Under the pieces are notes generated by a model that saw only the letters and a program-made list of their open reading frames with translations, was not told the origin of the DNA and made no database searches. A stretch of DNA of 64,000 nucleotides from NCBI GenBank assembly GCA_027405735.1, contig JAPEHQ010000015.1:310001-374000 (forward strand). The letters are read 5' to 3'. A program made the position numbers and the translations under genes. This document shows, piece by piece, positions 1 to 11,100 of this stretch. Source of the stretch: Mucor racemosus. Lineage: Eukaryota > Mucoromycota > Mucoromycetes > Mucorales > Mucoraceae. Each line of letters starts with the position of its first letter. Position 1 is the stretch's first letter.

Positions 1-8
1 TTTTTTAG

Positions 9-1302
9 CTTTGGAAATTATGGACTTTCAAATGGAAATTGTATTAGTGAGTGTCTTTGTTCTTTACTTTTTTGTTTGGTTAAGAGGAAAGAAGGCCAAT
101 CTGAATAAGGCCAAAGGCTGGTAAGTTGACGAGTGTATATACCGTATTCTTCGGGAAATGACTAAGCAAAAAGCATCCAGGTTGAATGGTCAAATTGATT
201 ACCTCCAAAGTCAATTTGCTCTTGTTGGTGATAAAAAGTCTAATGATCAATCTATCTTGATGATGGATGGTCCTGCCGATTATCTTTTATATACTACTGG
301 TAGACGTAATGTTCAATTTGGTCACTGGTGGATCAAGGTAAAATCAGTAATCAATTCATCTCATTAGAATATCGAATTAAACATTTTACCAAATAGTTGA
401 AGCCTAGAAATGATGTTTTGACCTTCTTCAGTACTCAAGTTCTTTCTATGGTTACTTCAGCAACAAAGCCTGCTACTGATAGAGTTGTAAGTTTGTTTGG
501 TTGTATATATGACCTAAATATTAATTAATGTTTTGTTAAATCAGGAATTGAAATTACATTTGGATAAAGCTTTGCCTGAAAAGTTTGTTGTTGGTGTTGT
601 CAAGAAAGAATTAGCTGCTGATTTGTTCAAGAAGCGCTTTGATTTGGTAAGTGTTTTGAATAAATTCAGGTGTATACGAGACACCTAATATTACATACAT
701 AGAACCGTGTTGGAAAGATTGCCTCTAACAAGGCTATTGCTTCCTCTGAATACACTATTTATGCTGAAACTCAAAAATTGGCTGATTTGATCTTAACCCC
801 TAAGGTTACTGATATTATTAACAAGTCTAATGGTCGTCTTGAATCTTTGATTATCTCTAGTTTGCCTGACGAAGAGCCTGAAATGTAATTATTATAAAAT
901 TTGATTGAAAAAAAAGGAGGGCAGCACTGACTATTTTCAATATTTAGGTTCGAAACCGATAACTATATCACCATTTCTCTCAACTTTTTAATGCCTTCAT
1001 CCAATGAATTTGATCCTCTTGTTGAACTTGTTGGTGATCTTCCTGATGCCATTAGTCAATTGAGACTTACCGGTGATATCAAGACTAAGGTAAACAAGAA
1101 TCGTGAGGAACTTGGTAAGGAATATGCCAAGAAGATTGCTGCTGATCGTGCTGAAGAATTGGCTCAAAAGAAGGCCGAAGCTAAGCGTGCTGAAGAAGAG
1201 CGTGTCAAAAAATTAAGTCCTGCTGAACAACGCAAATGGGAAGAAAAGGAACGTGCTCGTAACATGAAGAAGCAACAAAAGAGACAAGGAAGAAAGATGT
1301 AA
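9..1302 (+). CDS. CCDC47-like ER membrane protein (DUF1682), 5' partial
   Basis: The 3' part of a multi-exon gene whose 5' end lies outside the window. Exons by phase: 9-120, 181-337, 397-486, 545-646, 703-884, 948-1302. All introns are GT-AG and 56-63 bp long. The first visible exon encodes a hydrophobic segment (MEIVLVSVFVLYFFVWL) followed by a basic stretch. Then comes a soluble domain with SQFALVGD, GPADYLLYTTGRR and DNYITISLNFLMPSSNEFDP. The end is a highly charged Lys/Glu coiled coil finishing KKQQKRQGRKM. This order (one TM, conserved domain, charged tail) is that of CCDC47/DUF1682 proteins. In animals these are the calumin subunit of the PAT complex, which helps insert multipass proteins at the ER translocon; that role is carried over from the family. 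The apparent stop at 886 is bypassed by the intron 885-947, which restores the conserved frame. Confidence 0.85.
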
Positions 1303-1416
1303 AAGTCTTTTAATAATGAAAATGTATCATAAAATATATATGTAATAAATTAATAAAAAAGTGTGTTGTTTTCTAAAGCAATTGTGTGTGTGTTTTTAAA
1401 AGGATATACAATTTAT

Positions 1417-1727
1417 TTATTTTCTGCCAAGTTGTTCATCAGCAATCTTCCAAGCTGGTTTGTCTGTTTCTGCCGCTTCACGCATCATATCCATCATCTG
1501 TTGACCTTTTTCACGATTAGCTGCTCTTCTTTGATCATATTCTCTTCTTAATGCGGGGTCGAGACGCTATTGATTTATATAAGTTTGATATTACACAATG
1601 GATGGCCTATCATTTACAAACTAACCTTTCTCATGGCCTCTTCATCAGGAACAGTATATTTCATAAGACCGTATCCTGTTGCAAGGATACCTGTCATGTA
1701 GAGGATTACTTTGATTTCATTAGCCAT
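1417..1727 (-). CDS. Small mitochondrial cytochrome bc1 assembly factor, CBP4/UQCC3-like
   Basis: Two exons on the minus strand, 1727-1626 and 1566-1417, with a GT-AG intron 1625-1567, give an 83-residue protein. It has an N-terminal hydrophobic segment (VILYMTGILATGYGLM), then KYTVPDEEAMRKRLDP, then a charged Arg/Glu/Met helix ending ADEQLGRK. One N-terminal TM helix, a T-P-x-E motif and a short charged helix are the architecture of Cbp4 (fungi) and UQCC3 (animals). These are inner-membrane factors needed for cytochrome b and complex III assembly. The family call rests on architecture and short motifs, so another small mitochondrial protein is possible. The first Met after the upstream stop was taken as the start. 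It is convergent with the CCDC47-like gene, 115 bp away. Confidence 0.55.
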
Positions 1728-2332
1728 TGTACTGTAATATAATATTAAAGAAGCAAAAGTGAAAAAATGAAATATGCCGGGGTGTCGAGTTTTCTTTTCA
1801 TTCCAACGATACCTACAGCCGCTACTGAGCAAGGACACTTTTTGAAACTCAAAACGTTCAAGATGTACAAGTTTCATTGATCTATGGAATAATAGAGAGT
1901 CTCAAAGCTACAATACTTGATTCATGCATGCTCTGTATTTTACATTCAAAGGCGCAAGGTTAAAATTGTTCTAGTTCAACGAAATTGCATACAATATTTC
2001 AGTCATTCGCAGAATAAAATAAATTTTGTGATTCAAACAATGACGTTCAAGAGTTTTTACTCGATCATTTTATTAGATATTTATGTATAGTAAACTTAAT
2101 TCTGTTATTTGGTTTATAGGGTATTATTTCTAGTTTTTTATTTCATCTTTTTAATGCAATTTTGTGCAGTTTTATCCATTTTTAAAATTGTCGTTAAAGC
2201 GGAGAAAATGGATTTTTCGTCTGAATTTATTATACATAGAGCAAATGTGACCAACCTTCACATTTTTTTATTGGAATTTATAATTATATATATATATATA
2301 CATATATACCGTATATATTTATCTGTTTAGAT

Positions 2333-4010
2333 TCAAGAAATATAGCCAGTGCTGTTATTGTTATTGTTGTTAATATAGACTGAATTAGGTTTGTTGGTAT
2401 ATCCCATTGGGTAATCTTCTTCGTCGTCTATCATCCATTCATTCGTCTTTAGTAATGCTGCATTATTGGCACCCGGCTGATTATGCGATTTATCGTTTTC
2501 GTCAATAAATAATCGTTGCACTAGTTGAAGATAATAATTAATATACAAATTTTACTATATTAGATTAATAAGGCTTACTGTAAGGTTTTAATCCTTTTCC
2601 AAAATTACGAGATACCAAAATACTCAATACAATGGTGAACTATATAGATAAAAAATTAACCTATATTACAAACACAAATAAAAGTAAAACTTACAATACA
2701 CAAAATAATAGCCAAACATACTATCAATTAAAACCGTCAGTTATGTGTTCATATTTAAATATATATATATATATATATATTTACCTGCTAAAATCCAAAA
2801 AACCCAAGATCCTGCACTGTCAACTAAAATCAAAATGAAATCCAGGCCCATAATGATTTGTGTTACCAAAAAGAATATCATGACCTTCTTGTTTTCTGTA
2901 ATGACTCCGTGTCGTGCAAATAGTAAGCCAGGAATCAATAAAACTGTCAACACAATATGAATAATATAACCTATAAATTTTCGATTTGTGATGCCCCAAA
3001 GGGAGTAGTATTTTTCTTGAGTCATTACAACAGCATAGAATGCACATAGAACAAAATGAAAGAATGCATCTAATTTCAAGATCAAAAAGAATATTTGGGT
3101 CAATTTAAATCGGGCTATTGTTATATATAGTTAGTTTCAAAGACAACAATACATAATATAAGCCATACTTACATTGTTGCTCAATGTCAGCACCAATTCT
3201 TTTATAAATGTTCCAACCAAATTGCTTGTATAATTTATAACAAAGATACATGAATAAAATCGAGAGGATAAACATGACTGAAACAAGGCCAATTTCGTTA
3301 CGAAGTGCGAAATTAAAATTCCAGGAGACATCAGGGTCTTCTGGTGGCGGAATGTCTCGTTTTACGTCTAAATGTCTAAATTGGAGGATGATTTATTAGT
3401 ACGATAATTTTTCTCGAGAATTCAAAATATGCTTACTTGTAAATGGTGCCTCCTACTTGAATAGCTGCGAAAACAACTAATAAAATCTGATTTACTGTAT
3501 GAGCCACCACTTGGATCACACTTTGTCGAACAATCTATTTTTACTGGTTATTACTACATAACTCAAATTGTTTGTGTACAACTACAGCTTACAGCATCTA
3601 TCCCCAATACAAGTTGAAACAATGAGAATAAAATGAAGAATACATTTTCATTTTTTAATCTTCTCAAGCCCAAGGCAATTAGAATAACTTTTGCAGCTGG
3701 ATCATTTTCAGCTAATTTTTTATCCGGATCAACTGAAGTGCTTGGCACATCTTGTATCGATTGATTATCGATTAATTCTTGATATACTTTTACATTTGAA
3801 TTTACGATTACGCCTTCCAAAATGATACAAATAAATGTTGTTAAAACAATTAGTATTGTGAATACTTTGGTGTATTTTGATTCCTGGATTCGTTTTTTCT
3901 ATATGCATGACGTTAGTTGCAATACAATGGATGTACTATATACAAAAACATACCGATAAACTCATCATTCTAATCAGAAAATGACGAGGTTCTATTGTTT
4001 CATTTGTCAT
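2333..4010 (-). CDS. Eight-TM membrane protein A (possible UPF0658 type), with 26-nt microexon
   Basis: Eight exons: 4010-3954, 3898-3593, 3534-3437, 3375-3173, 3114-2785, 2720-2695, 2639-2579, 2520-2333; 422 residues. Every junction is in phase and GT-AG. About eight hydrophobic helices are visible, among them FTILIVLTTFICIIL, LVSVMFILSILFMYL, FLILKLDAFFHFVLC and ILAVCLAIILCIFTIVL. A conserved block reads FGWNIYKRIGAD before the fifth helix and NFGKGLKP after the last. The C-terminal tail is Asn-rich. The gene at 21739-23271 is a clear paralogue with the same blocks. The pattern resembles UPF0658 Golgi membrane proteins of fission yeast, but this is from memory and weak. No function is assigned. 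The last TM helix reads through only if the 26-nt exon at 2695-2720 is included. Confidence 0.75.
2695..2720 (-). other. 26-nt microexon of membrane protein A
   Basis: It lies between an AG and GTAAGT on the minus strand inside what would otherwise be one 145-bp intron. Direct splicing of 2785 to 2639 puts the next exon in the wrong phase and hits a stop. Including these 26 nt gives nine residues (VCLAIILCI) that complete the last TM helix and align with CVTLFLLLL in the paralogue. Confidence 0.8.
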
Positions 4011-4262
4011 TTTGTCGAGTAAAAAAGAGAAAAAGATATAATCAAAAAAAAAAAGAAAGAAGAAAAGAGGAAATCAATTATTTTTTAGCTTGAATTAATA
4101 GCGTAGGTAACACAAATGGGGCGGCAGACCATCAGCTATTTTTATATAGTAACAGCTATTCAGCCTTTTTTTATTATTATTATATATATATACAACTTTG
4201 GATATTTGACTATTATGAATTTTTTTTTTTACTGTAATACAACGTTGACTATAAAGAAAAGT

Positions 4263-4956
4263 TTAATCCCAAGGTCGCCAACATTTTCTTCTTTCTTCTG
4301 TTAATCGTTTTTCTTCATCACATCTTTGCACATATTCTGCTGCAAGAGCTAAAATATCTATTGGTCTCATATGCGGTGATAACTGGGGATAAAGTGTGGG
4401 TGTAGATGAATTGGATGATGTTACACTAGATTGACTATCATAAGTATGCTCATCTCCAAATGGCATTTTACTGAAATTTTGATTTACTGGATTCATGAGT
4501 TTATGATTCATAACATCTGTATGTTGTTGTCTCTGTTGTTGCTCTGTTTGTAATGTTGGTGATGATGGATCATGATGTTGTTGATGGTGATGGTGGTGAT
4601 GGTGATATTGTTGTGAATAATGATGTTGTTGTTGATCTGGTGGTGGTGTCCAACAGAGTGGATATATGAATGGATCATGTCTTCTTTGTTCTTGTAATCT
4701 GCCTCGATTTACTTTAGCACGACGATTTTGGAACCAAACCTTTTAATTTTAAATTATTGTTTATTATTATTTCTGCATTATATTGTTCACATGTTGATAA
4801 ACAAAGTTTACCTGTACTTCACGATTCGTCATATTTAATTTGGAGGCTGTATTTTCTCTTAATTGATAATTAGGCGTATCAGTACTTGCAAATAAATCTG
4901 ACAATATAGTGAATTGATATGGTGTAATTCTCTTTCTTTTTGGTTTATTTGTAACT

Positions 4957-4996
<40 letters not shown>

Positions 4997-5148
4997 GTTA
5001 ATACATTATCACATTATGAAACACAATATATAATTTTACCTTCGTGCGATTTAATACGAAGTCTTTTATTGTTACTATTTACAACGTTTTCTTCTGCGGA
5101 GTGATCAAGATGTGATAAATTTGGACTTTTTTTATCAGGATTATTCAT
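4263..5148 (-). CDS. Homeodomain transcription factor
   Basis: Three exons, 5148-5040, 4954-4812 and 4739-4263, give 242 residues. The homeodomain spans about residues 39-98: basic arm KPKRKRITPYQ, then LFASTDTPNYQLRENTASKL, then recognition helix VQVWFQNRRAKVNRG. W86, F87, N89 and R91 are the hallmark WFxNR positions 48, 49, 51 and 53. The second intron falls between homeodomain positions 46 and 47, a common homeobox intron site. Downstream are a run of seven His, Gln-rich stretches and a Ser/Thr-rich region; the protein ends RRKCWRPWD. It is a nuclear DNA-binding regulator by family; targets are unknown. The Met at 5148 was chosen because the extension upstream is Phe-rich and translates the purine-rich leader. 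The first intron carries a 35-nt homopolymer. Confidence 0.9.
4960..4994 (+). repeat. Poly-A run (35 nt) in homeobox intron 1
   Basis: An uninterrupted run of 35 A on the plus strand. It is poly-T in the transcript sense, directly before the 3' splice site ACTAG, so it forms an extreme polypyrimidine tract. Length variation between strains is likely. Confidence 0.9.
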
Positions 5149-7144
5149 GTTGTGTTTAAAGAAAAAAAAAAGATAACAAGAGAGAGAGAAAGAGACAAAA
5201 TTTAAGAAACAGGAAAACATATTATATTTATAATAATAATGAAAAAAAAGGGGGTCAAAGTTTTTTGTTAGTCGGAAATCAACCGCCGAGCTTCTTTTTT
5301 TCTTTTAGAGTGATACCAATAGATGCAATCATCCTAAATTAGCTTTTTTCATTATGATTTTGATGAAACAAAAGCTGAAAGCAACACACGCACTTTATCA
5401 TACATAATAATAATAAAACTTGATTAATTCAAAATCACGTGAATGAATGTGTTTCTTTCTCTTTTTCGTTCTATCAGTGCATTTCATTCAACAAAGTCTT
5501 TTTGATCTAATCATGTCAAATAAGAATTTTGGGTTAATTCAAATGTGTTACCATGGCTATCCATTCCGATATTGTACTTGTTTTCATCATGATTTGCCTT
5601 GATGGTTACATTGGAACACCAAAATGTTGAAAATTCATTTCCGAAAATAAAATTTAATACTCGATTTATATTTATAATGTAACTAAAAGATGATTTTTGC
5701 ATTAAAGATGGAATGAATAGGGTGTATTATACATACACAAAAAAACTGCTATTATATACATGTATTTAATAACATTTTAAACTGTAATTAATGATGTGAT
5801 ACAGTGTAACCCGCTTTGTTATTTTTTTTTTTTCATTAATAACAAAAACAACAAAACAAGGAAAATTGTCTTTTCAGATGAAAATGAGGGTCCTGTAAAT
5901 GTGTAATTTATTGAAAAAGAAATACGCAAAGAATAAGCAAATACCGAGAAACAGATTAGAAATCATTTACCTCGTATATTCCACCAAGACTGAGATATAT
6001 TACTTGATTTAGATTTTTAGTATATGTAAAAAAAGAAAAGAAAAGAAAAAAAAAGAGAAAAAACGCCCTATTACTTTTCGTGGTTGTGCATGATTGCGTG
6101 TAACAAACAACTAAATTCTTTATTTTACTAATTTGTACATGCAGATATACAGGCGTACATATATTCGTGTATGCAACGCATATAAACATGCACGGTGATA
6201 GTACCAAATATATATATACACATATATATATTCATTATCAAGTACTAGTTATCAATATCAGGAATTACAAAAAAAGAAGACGTGCAAGAAATAAAAACAA
6301 CAACAACAAAGCAATAACAACAATAACAACAACGACTGAATTAACAATCCGGGTTGCCTAAAATGTCAACTATAATGAACAAAACAGCAAAGCCTGAAAT
6401 CCCCAAGATCTTGTTGATGTTTCATATCCAATGTGTAACCTTAATTATTAACTAGCAAGATGATCATTTTGAATTATCTCAATGCATGATGCTGAAAAGC
6501 GTGTACATACACAAGCGTGTTTTTACTTTGGCACTATAGTTGTATAAATCACAAATAAATTATAAAAAAAAGTGATGCAAAAATACCTAATATTATCATG
6601 TACAAAAGCGCTCAACCAGCTGAAATCTTGAATAAAACAAGCTTTTTTCTCTAGTCTAGTTGGCTCAAAACCGAGACCAGTTGCAAACAACTCGCTTAAT
6701 GATTACGTAAAATGATTATTTATTCATAACAGAAATGTGTAAATACAATAAAGGCTACTAGGTGTGATTGCTGTGGTTTACTAGGATTTAGACTTTCTTT
6801 GAATTCACTATTTACATGGATTTTTCGAAAATAATGTTTGAACCCGTTAACTGTAGTTCCGCAAATATTCATTATACTTGTTTTTAATTAGTTATGCACC
6901 AATTTGTACCTGAAAACCAGATGGAACTTTTTCAGTGCATTTACATTCTCACTGCATAAATATTCATTGTTTACATATACAAAAAAATACCATCACAAAT
7001 AGTGTATAATCTATAATACTATAAATGTATCATGAAACTGTTTACTATTTTCGTAAAACAATGCATGAAACAGCTCTTTAAACACATCCAGAACTTGACA
7101 ATACATTGATGCTGAATGTCTCATGTGTATAAACAAAATTTTAC
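5149..7144. other. Intergenic, no supported gene
   Basis: AT-rich spacer with short homopolymers and TA runs (for example 6208-6230) and CAA-type repeats near 6297-6340. The longest frames (5511-5702 minus, 5956-6207 minus) have no recognisable motif or splice partners. The part next to 5149 should hold the homeobox gene promoter; no specific element is claimed. Confidence 0.5.
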
Positions 7145-7492
7145 TGCTTCAACATCGAAATTTTGAGCCTTGATATCTCTGAAAAAATTTAAGCTATACT
7201 GACGATTTTTAATAATAAAGCCTACTTGTTTCGAAGCGCTCTATAACATATTTTGGTTTAAAAAAATTCTGAGCACTTTTATTTTTTTTTTTTTCATTCT
7301 TTGACATTTTTGTAGTAGATTCAAAATATTTGTTAAATTGAGTAGCAGTTTTTTTCACTCGTGTCATCAAGCTCGTTGAGTTCTCTCGGATCCAATTTAG
7401 GTTTTTAAAAAATGTTGATTTTTCGTGGAGATATCCTCAAAAATGTGTACAAAATATACCTTCATTTCTAGATTGGCCACATTTTCTAGAGA
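7145..7492 (-). repeat. R1 dispersed repeat, copy a (partial)
   Basis: Shares the R1 consensus seen at 35.5-36.5, 39.7-40.6, 55.6-56.3 and 60.8-61.6 kb. Landmarks are 'gttaaattgag', 'aagctcgttgag', 'gagatatcctcaaaaatg' and a TTTTATTTTTTTT tract, in the same orientation as the copies at 35.5 and 60.8 kb. It lacks the outer part of the module and has no inverted partner nearby. It lies about 280 bp upstream of the retrotransposon. Confidence 0.75.
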
Positions 7493-7773
7493 TGAAATGA
7501 TCGCAAAAGTACTAATCAAACGACTATCAGATCTTATTCATCAAAATAAAACGTCTCAAGAAAATTTATAATCATAATTTCAATTAATCCAATGCTTAAT
7601 AATACAAATTTGCCCAATCATAACCTAATATATTTCTGTTTTAGAGTTTTAGTAGACTGGTGGAACGAGGTAATCCACTAATCCACTAATTGGATTTCAT
7701 GAATTTAAGCGGTAAAATTACGGAGAAAAAAACGATGGAAAAAAGTGTCTCATAAATCAAAAAATTTCCCTTA

Positions 7774-8083
7774 TGATCTATCAGAATTACAACATTCGAT
7801 ATATAGAAGATCTCCGACAAATCTAGCAGATCTTATCTATCCAGTAACTGGTTCCTGTCACCCAGGAACTAACAATGAAACATAACTTATAGCAATATTA
7901 CCACTGAAACATAACATGTTATATTCATACACATTAATAATAATATCTATTGTCACATCTAATGGATCCCTGTCCATTAGATCTTATCACACAATTCCAA
8001 TAACTATATAAACCCATATTTAATTCATTCTAATAAACGGTACTTTTTACGTTGATTTTAATTTATAAAGTCTCGATAAATCA
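7774..8083 (+). repeat. 5' LTR of the chromovirus
   Basis: 310 bp, 5'-TGATCT...AAATCA-3'. It contains a TATA-like box (TATATAAA, 8005-8012) and an AATAAA signal (8032-8037), the usual U3/R landmarks. A palindromic GGTTCCTG...CAGGAAC lies near the middle. Confidence 0.95.
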
Positions 8084-8115
8084 TTTTTTAAAATCTCATT
8101 TAATCGTTTATTATT

Positions 8116-11100
8116 ATGCCAAGAAATTCTACAAGATCCTCTTTTCCTGTTCCTGAAGGTGATGCCAATCCTATTGAAGTCGAGGTTATCGATGAGGCAA
8201 CCATGCAAGAAGGTGAAATGTCTGGGTCTGGTACTGAGAAATCAACTCCTATGGATGTTGATTCTGATGAAGCATCTGCTAACAGCAAGCAGAGCAAGTC
8301 TTCATTTTCATCATCAGAAGATGAAAAGAACGATAGAAGTTCTTCGTTGAATATCAACAGTGACGAACGTTTGAAGTTGGTCAAAGTGATTGATCAACTA
8401 AAATTAGAAGTATTCCATGCTACAATGAAGGGAATAACTGGACAAGAAGGGTCTATAGAAGCCAGAACTTTGAGTACTGCTACCAGAAAGCTTGAAATAG
8501 CGCAAAAAAGTTTTACATTATTGTTCCCGCAAGAAAATACGATGGTTCCAGCTGAAACACCATGTTTCCAATGGAAGGGACACGTTTTCAACCGAAGAAA
8601 ACCTATTTTTTTGAACATAGAAGATTGTTTGCACCATTTTGAAAGAGTTTTAGAAGCACACAGACTTAGTGTGAACGATAATTGGCAGCGTTTGGTCCCA
8701 GCTCGTCTCTCTACTGGTATGGCGAGATGGTATGCTACTCGTATGGAGAGCAAAGAATTTACCTCCTGGTCTGATTTTAAAATAGCAATTGTAAGCAAGT
8801 ACGGTCGTAACCAAGCTGATATAAAGGAAGAAGCCAGAGAAAAATTAGAGAAAATTCTCTACAAGAAGACTGATTCATTTGAAGGTTTCATGGAAGAATT
8901 CCAAGAATTAAAAGTTGCAGCAGACATTAAAGACGAAGATTGCTTAATCAGATATCTGTTCAAAGCGTTACCTGAAGAACTTGTAAAAGCTACCAAATTT
9001 TATCTCAATTTGAATACAGACAAACAAGAAGTCAATATCGATTTTATTATTCCAAAGGTAGTTGGAACTTATGAAGCATTATTCAAAGAAAAGTGGGATA
9101 AAGAGATATCTCGAAGTTATTTAAATCATAGAAGCAACAACAATTATGGGAACAATAGTCATCGCCATAGTACACAAAAGAAGTTTTTTGACAAGAAAAA
9201 ACATAGCAATTTCAGCGACAACTTGTCATCTAAAGGAAAATCTCAAATCAAATGCAAGTATCATCCTGGCTTAACAAATCACTCAGAAGAAGATTGCATT
9301 TTAGCTCCAGATGTAAAAAAGAGAATAGATAAAGCACAAAAGAGATTTGGAATGTCAGTAAAGATTTGCAATAGATGTAAAGTTCCCAACTACAAATATG
9401 GACACGAATGCAAAGCAGAAGATTTAGAGAAAGTTTTCAAAAATAAGCAAAAGAAAGCAATTGTACCAGTTGAAGTAGAAGTCAACGATGACGAGATGGA
9501 TACAGATGACGAGAGTGAATCCAAGATGCATTTTGCTGCTCTTAGTATTGAAGACAAAAAAGATTGTAAGTTAGAAAATAGTGATTTTTCACAACCACCT
9601 AAACATTTAATGAATAATAATTCACTAATTTTACCAATTACTTTAGAAAGTAAAAAGTGCATTGTAAAAACATATTTCTTGTTAGATACAGGCGCATCAT
9701 TTAGTAGTATTTCACCAGCTTTAGCTGTTAAATTAGAAGTTGAAGTTAATAATAAAAATAATTTTGGTGTGATTAAAACTTGTCAGAAAGATAATGTAGT
9801 GAAAAGAATGGGTTGTACAGATGAGAAAATTAAACTTACTTATAATTCAAGGGTTTGCAATGTCAACTTAGAAGTATTTGATATATTTAATGGTTTACAT
9901 GTAATAATTGGAATGGATTTGATTACTCAATTTGGTATCACTATTTCCAATTTAGCAATGGATTGGGATGACGATAATAATTATGAAATTCCATGTATTG
10001 ATCCTAATCCTTATACCCCTAATAATCAACCTTTCGGTACTGAAAGTGAACGTAACCGATTATTTGCAGAAGTAAATCCTTTATTAGAAGCAAACAAACA
10101 AATTGATCCAAAGGCACATTGCACATTACCAGGAAGTACATTGCGATTACATGTACAAAAGGATCATGAACACAAGATGTATAGGGCACAATGGCCATTA
10201 GAAGAAAAGGTAAAACCTATTGTAAAAGCACAAATTACTAAGTGGTTAGAAAATGGTGTAATAGAAAGAGCACCACCAGGAAACCCATATAATTCTCCAC
10301 TTTTTCCTGTGCGAAAGAAGAATGCACAAGGCGAATATAGTGGTGATAGTCGTATAGTGATGGATTGTCGTTTAATCAATGCTGCACTAGATCCAGCTAA
10401 ATCTGACCGTTTTCCATTGCCATTAATCTCAGAGTTGCACAGAAAAATGTCTAAGCATTCTATATATACTGTCATTGATCTTTCTCAGTGTTTCCATTCT
10501 TTTGCCATACATTTCAGCTCAAGAAAATTCTTATCCTTTACTGATCCAACGACAGGACTTCAATACCAATATGCCAAAGCCCCTATGGGATTAACTCCGC
10601 TCTCATCATTTGTGCAACGTCAACTTACAAATTTATTCTCCGACATGAATGCTGTAACTACCAACTTTATAGATGATATCACGGTACATACAGAAGCAGA
10701 CATGGAAACGCATATAAAATACGTCAAAATAGTCATTGAACGTCTTACCGAAGCTAATTTAACCATTAATGCTGCTAAAACTCATTTAGCACAGAAGAGC
10801 ATTAATATTTTGGGATTTTGCCTATCAGAAAAAGGTTTAGCCCTAGACCAACGAAAAGTTAGTAATATTTTAGATTGGAACCCTATCGTTGCAAATAGTA
10901 GAGAACTTGCTTCGCGATTAGGATTAATTAATTTCTTCCGTGCACATTTACCATGTTTATCCACTTTGACTGCACCGTTAGATAGTATAAAAAATGCACC
11001 AGATATTAGCAAAGTCTGGAAAGATGAACATACTATTGCAATGAAAAAAATACAGCAGTTATTAGTCAATGCTCCTGTTTTATCAGCACCTGATATGAGA

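Noticed and set aside
886..888. TAA as the end of the CCDC47-like protein
   Set aside because: The 63-bp GT-AG intron 885-947 joins the frame to a conserved block and to the charged tail.
941..960. GGTTCGAAACC resembling a tRNA B box
   Set aside because: It lies at the exon 6 start of the CCDC47-like gene. No A box or cloverleaf is nearby.
8100..8384. Minus-strand 94-codon frame over the gag start
   Set aside because: Shadow of the Gag frame with Ser/Asp bias typical of antisense; no other support.
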